NCBI GenBank assembly: GCA_902363675.1
Contig: CABJAV010000033.1
Location: 1-28,229, forward strand
Source: Lachnospiraceae bacterium
GTDB taxonomy: Bacteria; Bacillota; Clostridia; Lachnospirales; Lachnospiraceae
Length of the DNA stretch: 28,229 bases
Direction: 5' to 3'
The notes under the pieces were generated by a model. That model saw nothing but the letters and a program-made list of their open reading frames with translations, was not told where the DNA came from and made no database searches. Numbering within the stretch: the stretch's first letter is position 1; each line of letters begins with the position of its first letter. Of this stretch, positions 1 through 7,388 are shown piece after piece. The position numbers were made by a program, and so were the translations under genes.

Positions 1-237
1 TCTGACTACTCCCACAGGCAAGCCTGTGGGGTTCTTACTGCCAAGTTTAGCCTGTAATCGTGCACCATACGAATATTTTCATAGGCTTTGGAATACAGGT
101 ATAAGTCTGTTTGAGTAAGAACTTTTATTACCAAGCAGCCCAAAGGCCACATTATTATGTAAAGAAAGCTAGTTGTGTTTCGGTAAATTTCTGCTTTACA
201 GCAAGGAAGTATAGTCAGTCTCCCTAATGCGTTTTAG
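1..237 (-). ncRNA. 3' end of truncated TnpB element: probable omega/re-RNA scaffold
   Basis: This non-coding tail follows the stop codon of the truncated tnpB on the minus strand and runs to the window edge. It is almost identical to the tail at 27994-28229; the outer 130 or so bases are the same base for base, while the part nearest the gene has about six changes. In known TnpB elements this zone encodes the scaffold of the guide RNA (omegaRNA/reRNA), with the guide taken from DNA just beyond the element end. One small hairpin (192-203) has a UGCU/AGCA stem with a GUAA loop where the other copy has UGCC/GGCA. Any guide would lie beyond base 1, outside the window. The RNA role is inferred from family knowledge. 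Confidence 0.6.
11..30. repeat. Right-end subterminal palindrome of TnpB element (left copy)
   Basis: A 9-bp perfect stem (CCCACAGGC / GCCTGTGGG) around a 2-base centre. The same palindrome recurs at 26236-26255 and 28200-28219. Palindromes just inside both ends are the transposase recognition structures of IS200/IS605-type elements. The few bases outside it (1-10) also match the other copy, so the true element end is at or beyond the window edge. Confidence 0.75.
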
Positions 238-935
238 TTATGCTATTTTAATTCCACTGTTTAATACCTTGATTTTATGTTTTTTAATCCATTCAATGAA
301 ATCCTTTTCCATGCTGTAGCATTTTTTAAATTCTGCAGCACATTTCTTTTTATCTATATCATTGGTTCTGTAATTGTAGCAGTACAACAGGAATGATGAG
401 TACCAGTCCCTCTGTACCAGTGTTCCGTCTGCAAGTTTATACATCCTGTCAGACAGTTTCTTTTTAATGTAATCATCTGCCGTGTGATCATACTGGCTTG
501 CTCTGTAATTATTGGGTACTTCTATGTATGTACCGCCGGATGTTTTGAACTTATTTTCCACGGCAGTCTGGAAACCGCCCGGGCACCGGTTCTTTACCGA
601 CTTTCCAAAACGTTTCTTTCTGTTGATCTTGCCTTTGTTATTAACAGTTGTCTCTTTCGCCCGTTTCATGAGCTTGGCGGCATTTTTAGGCTCTGTTATA
701 AAAACATCTCCAATACTTCGCAGGTGGTTTACATCCTCATTTATGGCAAGACGCCTGTTAGTGGCATTTATGCGGCAGAGTTCTGCATGTTTTGCCTTCA
801 GTTTTTTATAGTGATTGGAATAATTCCAAGTCTTTTTACCCTTTTTAACAGTACCATTATCATTATAGTTCTGTGGATTAGTAGCGCGTCTGCTCCTGTC
901 CATGGCGCGGTAATAAAGTCTTTCAAGTCTCTCTG
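238..935 (-). pseudogene. tnpB: 5'-truncated tnpB (C-terminal half)
   Basis: This reading frame matches the last 230 or so residues of the full TnpB at 26383-27993 at high identity and ends with the same residues (NSGIKIA). Homology starts abruptly near 935, at the codons for ERLERLYYRAM, so everything before about residue 306 of the intact protein is missing. That includes the RuvC-I aspartate (D276 in the intact copy). The RuvC-II glutamate (ITEPKN) and the RuvC-III aspartate (QRDWYSSF) remain. Without RuvC-I and the N-terminal RNA/DNA-binding region it cannot be a working nuclease. A good sigma-A-type promoter (948-975) sits just upstream, so the remnant and its RNA tail may still be transcribed. 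The internal ATG at 903 would give 221 residues. Confidence 0.85.
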
Positions 936-947
936 GAGTGTCAAGCG

Positions 948-975
948 ATTATAGCATATATATACATTTTTGCAA
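948..975 (-). promoter_or_regulatory. Sigma-A-type promoter in front of the tnpB remnant
   Basis: On the minus strand: TTGCAA, 16-nt spacer ending in TG, then a perfect TATAAT. The whole 33-bp stretch resembles the promoter at 2131-2158, so this looks like the promoter of a lost paralogous gene now fused to the truncated tnpB, whose homology starts 13 bp downstream. Confidence 0.7.
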
Positions 976-976
976 A

Positions 977-1007
977 GAAAAAGACATCCTTTCGGGTGCC
1001 TTTCTTT
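977..1007 (-). terminator. Terminator of the FN3-like secreted protein gene
   Basis: It lies just past the stop codon at 1014. The minus-strand transcript folds GGCACCC-GAAA-GGAUGUC with one mismatch and one wobble, extended by flanking A/U pairs, and ends in a U-rich run. Confidence 0.7.
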
Positions 1008-1013
1008 TGGATC

Positions 1014-2111
1014 TTATTTGATTTTGGTCGCTTCGCTCCACCATCCAACAATCTTACTTGATCCGGAATCGTTGTATGTTCTTACTCTGACGAACTTTCC
1101 AAATGGAAGATCATTTATAGTGATGGAGGTTTTTGTCGTTGGCTGCTTGACTGTCGTAGCATTTACTTTGAAATCTTCATCATCTGCAGTTTGTACCTCA
1201 AAGCCGGTTGGCTTTGTTGCAAATGGATTGGTGATTTCTTTCGATTCAAAAATCCGATAATCGTAATTAAATTGCCCACAATTGATATTCATGGAGTATT
1301 CCGCAGATACAACATTTCCAGTTCTTTTAATCGTTATGTATGGTGTACGCTTAATCTTTCCTGCTGTCTTAATATCTGACCATTTGCCATAGTAGTATTT
1401 CCCATTTATGGTTCGGTAGGCACGTACCTGAATTTTATAGGTACAGCCTGTTGACAAAGCAACACTTATTCCATCGTCTACATATTTATATTTCTGATCA
1501 TGATTGGACTTGAAAAAATTATACATTCGTGTTAATTCTCTTGCTCCATCAAGTCCATATATCTTGACACGATTTGCGGTCGTTCTTCGATACGTCCAGT
1601 CCGTCCAGTTGCCATTGTAGCTCTGTTTGATCCGGATTTCATATCCAGAAGCTTTTGACACCTTATTCCAGCGGGTATCAACCATTTGGGTAAAGGAATT
1701 GCATGGGGCTGCATGAAACTGCATTTTATCTTTTTTGTATGTTTTTACATGCTTTAGATAATACATTTGTATATGTATATCATCACGCGGTAAGTATTCT
1801 TCAGCATAAAAAAACGCTTCGTCTTCAATATCCCCAAGTTTTGTTTCACGGAAATCTTTTTTCCCCATATTCTTTCTGAATTTGTCCAATTCTGCTTCTG
1901 TAGTCAGCCGGTTCTTAAAAGCCGTAATCTTAACTGTTCCAACCTTGACTTGGTTCTTTGCGTTGTAGTTTTTCTTCGGGTCCTGCATAAATCCGGTTAT
2001 CGTCCTTGTCTTATCTATTGGAATGTTGTATGCTGTTACTATGGCTGCGGCAGCCAAAACCAATGCTGTTAATTTTTTGATGTTTCTTAAGAAATCTTTG
2101 TTTCTTCTCAT
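1014..2111 (-). CDS. Secreted protein with fibronectin type III-like domain
   Basis: A 365-residue protein. The start is fixed by AAAGGAGG a few bases before the ATG, with a promoter immediately upstream (2131-2158), giving a very short leader. The N-terminus (MRRNKDFLRNIKKLT, then a hydrophobic run to about residue 27) is a signal peptide or anchor. Residues about 145-250 look like a fibronectin type III fold: a WNKVSKASGYEIRIK strand pair and, later, YKIQVRAYRTINGKYYYGKWSD, the usual pattern of bacterial FN3 modules on exported proteins. The C-terminal 110 residues look beta-rich and may hold a second such module (FVRVRTYNDSG near the end). There is no LPXTG motif, so surface attachment, if any, is not by sortase. 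Role unknown; an extracellular binding or scaffold function is an inference. Confidence 0.75.
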   Translation of the reverse strand: MRRNKDFLRNIKKLTALVLAAAAIVTAYNIPIDKTRTITGFMQDPKKNYNAKNQVKVGTVKITAFKNRLTTEAELDKFRKNMGKKDFRETKLGDIEDEAFFYAEEYLPRDDIHIQMYYLKHVKTYKKDKMQFHAAPCNSFTQMVDTRWNKVSKASGYEIRIKQSYNGNWTDWTYRRTTANRVKIYGLDGARELTRMYNFFKSNHDQKYKYVDDGISVALSTGCTYKIQVRAYRTINGKYYYGKWSDIKTAGKIKRTPYITIKRTGNVVSAEYSMNINCGQFNYDYRIFESKEITNPFATKPTGFEVQTADDEDFKVNATTVKQPTTKTSITINDLPFGKFVRVRTYNDSGSSKIVGWWSEATKIK

Positions 2112-2130
2112 GATTGCCTCCTTTTAAGCG

Positions 2131-2158
2131 ATTAAAGCATATATTTCCGTTTTTGCAA
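2131..2158 (-). promoter_or_regulatory. Promoter of the FN3-like protein gene
   Basis: Minus strand: TTGCAA, 16-nt spacer ending TATATATGC, then TTTAAT. It lies about 20 bp before the start codon of the 1014-2111 gene, so the leader is little more than the ribosome binding site. It is a diverged copy of the promoter at 948-975. Confidence 0.7.
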
Positions 2159-2192
2159 GACGCAAGACAATTTGGTGTATGTCGGGTTATTT

Positions 2193-2546
2193 TCACTTAA
2201 TTTCCGGAATATTTTCCAGAGAGACTGCGGTTATATTGATGCAAGAAGTGTAAAAATTCGCGTATGCATACAAAGAATCTTGGTTTACAAAAGGTGGCCA
2301 ATTTTCTAAAGGTGTCCAAAATTCTAAAGGTTGCCAATTTTCTCGTACATTTTCAGCAGTCTCAGTTCCACCTTCATAAAAATCAAGATTTCTATCTCTA
2401 AAACTCTGAACTATTGCTGCAAGTATCTCCTTAACTTCCTTTTTAGTTGCTTCGATTTTACCCATCCAGCTACCTTGATCGTCCGAGTCATATATTGCAA
2501 TAATCCATGTTTTTCTTCTATATTCTTTGCTAAATTTCTTATCCAT
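2193..2546 (-). CDS. Small hypothetical protein with internal hexapeptide repeat
   Basis: A 117-residue protein with no signal peptide or membrane segment and no family I recognise. The N-terminal half (KTWIIAIYDSDDQGSWMGKIEATKKEV) could be a small alpha/beta domain. The middle carries a hexapeptide repeat (QPLEFW, TPLENW, PPF...), encoded by the 18-bp tandem repeat at 2296-2349, which makes a Trp/Pro-rich loop. A weak ribosome binding site (AAGGATAGAG) precedes the ATG. It lies 25 bp after the RNase HI remnant and 80 bp before the FN3-like gene. It may be cytoplasmic; function unknown. Confidence 0.6.
   Translation of the reverse strand: MDKKFSKEYRRKTWIIAIYDSDDQGSWMGKIEATKKEVKEILAAIVQSFRDRNLDFYEGGTETAENVRENWQPLEFWTPLENWPPFVNQDSLYAYANFYTSCINITAVSLENIPEIK
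2296..2349. repeat. 18-bp tandem repeat, three units, inside a coding region
   Basis: Units at 2296-2313, 2314-2331 and 2332-2349 share the core CCAA(T/A)(T/A)TTCT. They keep the reading frame and encode the hexapeptide pattern (Q/T)PLE(F/N)W. Confidence 0.8.
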
Positions 2547-2570
2547 AAATTTTCTCTATCCTTTCCAATG

Positions 2571-2684
2571 TCAGAATGTCACCCCAACTGCCTTTTTTGC
2601 AAGCCTGTCTGCTTCCTCGTTACCATCAACTCCTGTGTGTCCCTTAACTTTTATAAAATTCAGCTCAACAGGGCTTTTTCTCAT
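2571..2684 (-). pseudogene. C-terminal remnant of ribonuclease HI
   Basis: A 37-codon fragment ending in NFIKVKGHTG, then NEEADRLAKKAVG and a stop. This is the diagnostic end of bacterial RNase HI, with the conserved histidine of the KGHTG loop and the last catalytic aspartate of NEEAD. The rest of the enzyme, including the other three acidic residues, is absent: an in-frame stop lies six codons upstream of the first ATG and no matching sequence is visible further up. It is therefore a deletion relic. It lies between two unrelated small genes, showing that this stretch has lost DNA. Confidence 0.8.
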
Positions 2685-2737
2685 AACTTTCCACAAGTCT
2701 CATATTTAAAATATATAATCTCTTTCATCTTTTTCCT

Positions 2738-3367
2738 TTATTGGTTCAACGCTTTAAAGTCTTCTTGTATGGCATGATATTCATCATCGGCAATGCTAAT
2801 ACTTAGTACTCCTGGATCATCTGCAGTCACAATGCCTTCCGGAAGATCAAACTCTTCAGTGATAACATACACTGAATCTACTTTCTCTGTAAAATAAATA
2901 TAATCAGTAGATAAATAAGCATGCTGATTCTTCACATTGCCTAGCGCAAGTAATAAGTTCTCCTGCAAAGCAACTAAATCCTGCAGTGCTGACACTCTAT
3001 GCAAAAGTTCCTCTTTTAGCTTCTTATTGTGAAGATATAGGCGATTTACTTTTGACATAACAGGCCCAAACCAGATAAATCTAAAGCCAAGGACTAAAGC
3101 CACGCTCATGCTTATCATCCCTATGAAGACCAGACCACCAGACCAAAAGGTAGTCCAAAAGGTAAAATTATTCGTCAGCCATTTTATAAAAAACTTATCG
3201 TAAAAAACTAGCCAACACATTGCATACACTATTGCAAGCAAACATGCTGGTATTAGCAGTAGTACGCTTCTATCTCTTGGTAATTTCACTGCCTCAACTT
3301 TATCCTTTAGATCCTGAACTTCCTGTAATGAGACAGAAGTTTTCTTTAATTGTAATCCACTTATCAT
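2738..3367 (-). CDS. Two-helix membrane protein with coiled coil, unknown function
   Basis: A 209-residue protein with a strong ribosome binding site (AAGGAGG) 5 bp before the ATG. Two hydrophobic helices are visible at about residues 34-55 (SVLLLIPACLLAIVYAMCWL) and 73-95. They are followed by a charged, probably coiled-coil stretch (about 105-145, KVNRLYLHNKKLKEELLHRV) and an acidic C-terminal tail. The topology suggests a hairpin in the membrane with both ends in the cytoplasm, by the positive charges around helix 1. It starts directly after the right end of a deleted TnpB element (3393-3412), so its original promoter may have been displaced. I recognise no family. Confidence 0.65.
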   Translation of the reverse strand: MISGLQLKKTSVSLQEVQDLKDKVEAVKLPRDRSVLLLIPACLLAIVYAMCWLVFYDKFFIKWLTNNFTFWTTFWSGGLVFIGMISMSVALVLGFRFIWFGPVMSKVNRLYLHNKKLKEELLHRVSALQDLVALQENLLLALGNVKNQHAYLSTDYIYFTEKVDSVYVITEEFDLPEGIVTADDPGVLSISIADDEYHAIQEDFKALNQ

Positions 3368-3392
3368 AAATCCTCCTTGCTATGTGAAGTCT

Positions 3393-3412
3393 CACACGAC
3401 CGAGGTCGCGTG
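3393..3412. repeat. Right-end hairpin of the deleted TnpB element
   Basis: On the minus strand CACGCGAC-CUCG-GUCGUGUG folds into an 8-bp stem with one wobble. It lies 75 bp after the stop codon of the deleted tnpB, where IS605-type elements carry their right-end palindrome. The sequence differs from the palindrome of the other TnpB element here, so this is a second, unrelated element. Confidence 0.5.
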
Positions 3413-3486
3413 CTTCCATACCTGTTTTTCTGGGGCATGGACTCGCTGACTGAAAATACAGTGATAACACCGTAACTGCACGCTGT

Positions 3487-3880
3487 TTAAACGCGCAGCA
3501 CTGCATTAAGACTAATAAGATCAGACAGTGTGCAGGTACTTCTCTTCGAACACCCTGGAACTTTTGCCAGGATGCCCTGCTGTTCCGTCACCGGAACAGT
3601 CTTTAACAATTCTCTTATAAAATATCGTGCCCCCAATGTTATATGATGCATTGAGGTCATCAAAGGCATAAGGAACAACTGGATTATCCTTTGTCTTGTG
3701 AATCATGGATTCCACGTAAGTCTTCCTTTCCAGTTCCTTCGGTATGGCAACAATCTCCGTCCAGCGGTCCATGCATACAGAGATAAGGTAATCCACAGCT
3801 CCACGGTACAAACGGACAGTATCATCAAAGATATGGTTGTAATGTTTAATTTTCCGCTTATACATTGTATGGATTACCAT
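3487..3880 (-). pseudogene. tnpB: Internally deleted and frameshifted tnpB of a second family
   Basis: The start (MVIHTMYKRKIKHYNHIFDD, preceded by AGGAG) matches the N-terminus of a common clostridial TnpB group. After about 75 residues (IHKTKDNPVVPYAFDD) it jumps straight into the C-terminal end of the same kind of protein (DLNASYNIGARYFIRELLK ... KRSTCTLSDLISLNAVLRV). The whole RuvC core and zinc ribbon are missing. In addition a run of five C (3630-3634) carries one base too many, so the N-terminal frame runs off as GGTIFYKRIV and the true C-terminal frame ends at 3487. It is a deletion derivative that still keeps a right-end hairpin, so it could be moved in trans but encodes no nuclease. 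Confidence 0.85.
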
Positions 3881-3978
3881 GAACAACTCCTGTATGATTA
3901 TTTTTTCTTCTGGAACTCGATCTACGCTTTCACCTGGTAAATCAATGCTGCCAGTGCGTTGAAATCCGTCTCTCCCTC

Positions 3979-5514
3979 TTACTGTTTCTCCGTTCCGTTT
4001 CCCGTCTCCGTTTCACCTTCAACCCCGACAATGCTTCCCGGGTTGCAGAAAATCGTGATCTTCTGCAGACCGCTGTTCGTTGTCTGGTCTCCCTTGTAAA
4101 ACATGAGCACAATTTCCTGTGCATGGTCATCCCCGATGTAGTAATGCAGCTCATCGCTCTCCTGTGTGGAAATAGTTTTCTCCGGTACCCCAAATTTTCC
4201 TGTCAGCTCCTCTTTTTTGCATCCAAGCGATAGCCCCCCGATCAGCAGATTCAGCGAATTCTTCTTTGCATAGGTATTGTCAAATTCCAGCTGGGTTACC
4301 AGATCCGCTTCATTCGTATATACATACACCTGTGCATTTTCATCTGTTATAAGAGAGTTTTTATACAGGTTCCCGTCTGTTGATACTTTCCACCCGCTGT
4401 AACGGCTGTTTCCGGAAATATAGCTTCTTACGGATGTCATATCATTCATCCTTTCTCCATCCAGTACAAGTCCTAAAGACATAAAGGACTGGAGGGATGC
4501 TTCCGGCTGGGCAGACTCAACCGGTGTGGGCTCCGGCATTACAAAGTCTTCGCCGCTTGCCCCGGAATCCAGTCCCTTTGGTATATGGATTTCTTTTCCG
4601 TGCACCGTCTCATCTAATTCCATGGTGATCTCAATATTTCCGATTTTCACGTTATCCCCCGCACAGGTATTCTCCGCAAGAAGGGTAATCTTCTTTAAGA
4701 TGTTCCGGTTTTCTTTCTTCGCGTACTGAAGAGTAATGTCAAACTGAGTCCCCCCCTGCAGTCCCTGTAAGAGATTCATGTTTTTTGGATCAAATTCTTT
4801 AAAATAATCCAGGATGTATGCCAGGCGGTCTGCGGTGATGGTACCCGTGATGGACAGCTTCTCTTTATTAAACGACTTGTCCTCGATATCCTTTAGTGTT
4901 TTCCTTAAGATCCCTGGTACATTCTTTTCATCACTCTCTTTTTCCGGCTGCTTCATCTTATACCACTTACTATAATCTTTATCCGTCACTCCCGTAACAG
5001 GTATTTCGTCCTCGTCCTTAAAATACAAATACATGGTCTGGGTACTGTCATCCCCGTAAATCCGGTATCTGTCTTTATTCTCCGCAAGACCTACGTAATT
5101 AATATCAACCGCCCCGGTAATATCCGCCTTCCCACCGCTTAAGACAACCTTATCCATATGGTTTTCAATTACCATCCCTGCATAAGTCCCATCCTCTGCT
5201 TTTACGGAAGCATCCACTTTAACATCCATCTTCCCGCTGATGTAGTTGTTATACTGCTGTTCCGTCAGTGACCGTGCGATCAGTGTGCTTGCCATCGGAT
5301 GGATCTCTGGCACGATCATCCATGCGGCCGCGGCACAGGCAACTACTGCAATCCCCACCGCGGCCTTGAAGATCCGGTCCATCGTCTTCCACTGACGGGA
5401 GCCTTCCTCAGTACCCCTCTTTTTTTCTTTTTTGCTTCCCTCATTTTTCCCGTTTCGTTTCCACGGCAATTTCTTCTCTGGATGTTTACCCCTGATAATA
5501 TCCTTTATTTCCAA
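3979..5514 (-). CDS. Membrane-anchored extracellular protein, unknown function
   Basis: A 511-residue protein starting at TTG (5514) behind AAGGAAGG. A very basic cytoplasmic N-terminus (residues 1-44) is followed by one hydrophobic helix (about 47-68, AVGIAVVACAAAAWMIV), so the remaining 440 residues should be outside the cell. Residues about 80-330 look like the beta-rich domain of Gram-positive lipoprotein-like proteins: LTEQQYNNYISGKMDVKVDA, then repeated short strands. A linker rich in P, E and S (about 325-345) leads to a second domain that ends with a polar tail. The promoter is the conserved TTGACG-type element at 5569-5598, shared with two other genes here. There is no catalytic motif. 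The family is not recognised; membership in a surface-protein regulon is an inference from the promoter. Confidence 0.75.
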   Translation of the reverse strand: MEIKDIIRGKHPEKKLPWKRNGKNEGSKKEKKRGTEEGSRQWKTMDRIFKAAVGIAVVACAAAAWMIVPEIHPMASTLIARSLTEQQYNNYISGKMDVKVDASVKAEDGTYAGMVIENHMDKVVLSGGKADITGAVDINYVGLAENKDRYRIYGDDSTQTMYLYFKDEDEIPVTGVTDKDYSKWYKMKQPEKESDEKNVPGILRKTLKDIEDKSFNKEKLSITGTITADRLAYILDYFKEFDPKNMNLLQGLQGGTQFDITLQYAKKENRNILKKITLLAENTCAGDNVKIGNIEITMELDETVHGKEIHIPKGLDSGASGEDFVMPEPTPVESAQPEASLQSFMSLGLVLDGERMNDMTSVRSYISGNSRYSGWKVSTDGNLYKNSLITDENAQVYVYTNEADLVTQLEFDNTYAKKNSLNLLIGGLSLGCKKEELTGKFGVPEKTISTQESDELHYYIGDDHAQEIVLMFYKGDQTTNSGLQKITIFCNPGSIVGVEGETETGNGTEKQ

Positions 5515-5568
5515 TGATTTTTCCTTCCTTTCCTCTCTTGTATTAAGGTAGAAATATACCCTTCATCT

Positions 5569-5598
5569 GATATATTGCGCCTTTTTGAAAATCGTCAA
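5569..5598 (-). promoter_or_regulatory. Conserved TTGACG-type promoter, copy 1
   Basis: Minus strand: TTGACG, 18-nt spacer ending AAAAAGGCGCAA, then TATATC. It lies about 55 bp before the TTG start of the 3979-5514 gene. The spacer is nearly identical to that of the promoters at 20351 and 25028, beyond what sigma-A contacts require. Confidence 0.75.
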
Positions 5599-5686
5599 AG
5601 GGTTACAGAAAAATATTTAAAACTTCACCGGGATTTTTTGTTTTCCTCCACAGCTTCGTGCTTTGTTGTATATCCTCAATATGCAG

Positions 5687-5718
5687 CAAAAAAAGAACTG
5701 CCTCGATTGAGACAGCCC
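5687..5718 (-). terminator. Terminator of the 5727-6512 gene
   Basis: The minus-strand transcript folds GCUGUCUC-AAUC-GAGGCAGU (8 bp, with wobbles) and is followed by UUCUUUUUUU. It lies 10 bp after the stop codon. Bases 5600-5686 contain no gene. Confidence 0.8.
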
Positions 5719-5726
5719 TTTCATTC

Positions 5727-6512
5727 TTACGCCCATGCCGGGAGCACAAATCCCTCTTCTTCCATTTTCTTCTTCGTTTTCCTGTATTCCGCGCGGTCAG
5801 ACAGATATTTCTTGAGCGCTGTGGCTTCCTCATCGGAAATCTCAAATCTTTTGCTGTCCGGATATATGGAATACCGTCCGGCTTTTCCGTAAACTTTTTC
5901 GTTCCAGTATTTCCCACGGATGACATCCGGTTCCACCGGGCAGAGGCTTCTTAATTTTTCCTCATACATCTGCTGTTTCTCCAGGTTTTCCGAAGTATCC
6001 CGCGGTGCTTTTTTGCGAAGATTTCTTTTGTATATACGCTGCTCGGAAAGCATTTCCTGGTACCGTTCCTTCTGGTTTGCCAGTTCCCGGTCGGAAATCT
6101 CTGCTTCCTTTGCACCGATTGCAAAAGCTTTTTCTTTTTCCTCTTCCAGATGCTCGTATGGGACAACCTTAACCCATCCCATGTCCGGCTTGTGCATATA
6201 GGCCATCTGGCTGGCATCCACGGCTGTCCACCGGTATCCCAGTGCCTTGATCTCTTCCTTGTGCGGAAGGGTATCCCCGGCGAAGGACAGGCAGATCTGG
6301 ATTTCGCCTTTCTCCGAGAGTGTATCCGCTACAGATCCGCCGATCAGAAAGCCAAGTTTTGCGTTCTCCTCCTGCTTCTGCTTTTTGTAACATTCCTGAC
6401 AAAGACCATATTCTTCATAATATTTGATCTTGCGGTCGCGCGCATCGGCTTTCCCGAAGAGCTGGACGGTTCCCTCGTGACCGCAGCTATATGTGACGTT
6501 ATATTTTGCCAT
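5727..6512 (-). CDS. Zinc-finger-like accessory protein of mobile elements
   Basis: A 261-residue soluble protein. The N-terminus has a treble-clef-like pattern: YSCGHEG near residue 10 and GLCQECYKK near residue 40, giving C/H and C-x-x-C pairs that could bind zinc. Proteins beginning this way are common on Firmicute conjugative elements and phages; that is from memory. Residues about 70-115 (ALGYRWTAVDASQMAYM...GWVKVV) recall the small DUF5710-like module with an LGxRW core. The middle (115-185) is charged and probably coiled coil, and the C-terminus ends EEEGFVLPAWA. The start is set by GAAAGGAG in the conserved leader shared by all genes of this array. Its own terminator (5687-5718) is of a different type from the shared ones. 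Function not known. Confidence 0.65.
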   Translation of the reverse strand: MAKYNVTYSCGHEGTVQLFGKADARDRKIKYYEEYGLCQECYKKQKQEENAKLGFLIGGSVADTLSEKGEIQICLSFAGDTLPHKEEIKALGYRWTAVDASQMAYMHKPDMGWVKVVPYEHLEEEKEKAFAIGAKEAEISDRELANQKERYQEMLSEQRIYKRNLRKKAPRDTSENLEKQQMYEEKLRSLCPVEPDVIRGKYWNEKVYGKAGRYSIYPDSKRFEISDEEATALKKYLSDRAEYRKTKKKMEEEGFVLPAWA

Positions 6513-6569
6513 AATCTCTTTTTCTCCTTTCGTTAGCTTTAATGTTTACACCAGGAATATGAGATAAAA

Positions 6570-6595
6570 AAAGACACAGCCGAAGTCGTGCCTTT
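6570..6595 (-). terminator. UUCG-loop terminator, array unit 1
   Basis: Minus strand: AAAGGCACGAC-UUCG-GCUGUGUCUUU followed by a U run. The stem has wobbles and one mismatch. It ends the 52-codon gene at 6627-6785 and is followed by the conserved leader of the 6512 gene. Confidence 0.85.
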
Positions 6596-6626
6596 GGTTT
6601 TTGATGAAATCGTCGCTTCATCTTGC

Positions 6627-6785
6627 TTATTCCAATGAAACGCCTCCAGGAAATCTATATAATGGAAGCGGCGGTTCACCTGGATTCATTTCTTGTACTC
6701 CACATAAAACTCCTTTGTACTCTCCATGCCACACTTCTAATTTCCAATTATATTTTTCCGCAAATTTTCTCAGATCTTCATTCAT
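6627..6785 (-). CDS. 52-residue hypothetical protein
   Basis: A 52-codon gene that starts with MNEDLRKFAEKYNWKLEVWH and ends FPGGVSLE. It is supported by context more than by sequence: the conserved leader with AAAGGAG lies just before the ATG, and a shared terminator lies 32 bp after the stop. It is therefore one cassette of the array, with the same layout as its neighbours. The protein is small, soluble and Trp/Pro-containing. I recognise no family. Confidence 0.65.
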   Translation of the reverse strand: MNEDLRKFAEKYNWKLEVWHGEYKGVLCGVQEMNPGEPPLPLYRFPGGVSLE

Positions 6786-6839
6786 TTTCTCTTTTCTCCT
6801 TTTGATGGCTTTATTTACACCAGGAATATGAGATAAAAA

Positions 6840-6865
6840 AAAGACACAGCCGAAGCCGCGTCTTT
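6840..6865 (-). terminator. UUCG-loop terminator, array unit 2
   Basis: Minus strand: AAAGACGCGGC-UUCG-GCUGUGUCUUU, 11 paired positions with two G-U wobbles, then U8. It lies 25 bp after the stop of the 6890-7330 gene. Confidence 0.9.
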
Positions 6866-6889
6866 ATTCTGTTTATTTTCTTGATGAAA

Positions 6890-7330
6890 TCATCGTTTCA
6901 TAGTCTCATCAAATTCAACATTATATTTTTCAGAAATAGATTTTGTAAGTTTCATACTTGTAATAATATTTTCAAACCCATACTCCTCATACAATACTGT
7001 TAATTCATCGAAAAGTAAAGTTCTATCGCTATATTTAAGTCTTCGGAAAGCTACCTCTTCAATTAAGTCTCCATTTTTATCTACTTTATCAAGATATATT
7101 TCTATATCAGTTGTAGAAGAAAAACAATCTTTGTATTTTTGTATTTTTATTATGTTTGTTGTTTTGATTTTCTGCTTTTCGATTAATTCTGATTCATACA
7201 CTTTTTTATTTTCATTGAGAACATTTAAGAATTCTTTAGTTTCCACAATTTTACGATTTACATCATCTAAAAGATTTTTTAATCCATTAATTGTTGCTCC
7301 CTGTAATTCTTCTCTTTTAACTGATTTCAT
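6890..7330 (-). CDS. Coiled-coil hypothetical protein
   Basis: A 146-residue protein. I place the start at the ATG at 7330 (MKSVKREELQGATINGLKN) because GGAGG lies 8 bases before it; an ATG 15 bases upstream overlaps that ribosome binding site. Residues about 10-55 (LKNLLDDVNRKIVETKEFLNVLNENKK) form a likely coiled coil. The remainder is a charged alpha/beta segment (DIEIYLDKVDKNGDLIEEVAFRR). No signal peptide or membrane helix. Unlike its neighbours it is not directly behind the shared leader: a 15-codon open frame and a hairpin (7355-7434) lie between. Function unknown. Confidence 0.65.
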   Translation of the reverse strand: MKSVKREELQGATINGLKNLLDDVNRKIVETKEFLNVLNENKKVYESELIEKQKIKTTNIIKIQKYKDCFSSTTDIEIYLDKVDKNGDLIEEVAFRRLKYSDRTLLFDELTVLYEEYGFENIITSMKLTKSISEKYNVEFDETMKR

Positions 7331-7354
7331 AATATTTTCCTCCATTCTTCTATT

Positions 7355-7388
7355 GAAACTCTTGTTTCTTTACCTACACAAAAGTTTC
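7355..7388 (-). promoter_or_regulatory. Hairpin between a mini-ORF and the 6890-7330 gene
   Basis: Minus strand: GAAACUUUUGU, 12-nt loop, ACAAGAGUUUC. This is an 11-bp stem with one G-U pair and no U run after it, so it is not a plain terminator. It begins at the stop codon of the 15-codon frame and ends 25 bases before the downstream ATG. A translational or attenuation role is possible but not shown. Confidence 0.5.

Noticed and set aside
3386..3420. Hairpin read as another CRISPR-like repeat (GTCTCACACGACC...)
   Set aside because: Its place just behind a tnpB stop fits an element right end better, and the match to the I-C repeat is poor.
6541..6560. Standard sigma-A promoter in the array leaders
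   Set aside because: GTGTAAACAT could be a -10 region, but no -35 box stands at the right distance in any of the five units, so I do not annotate promoters there.
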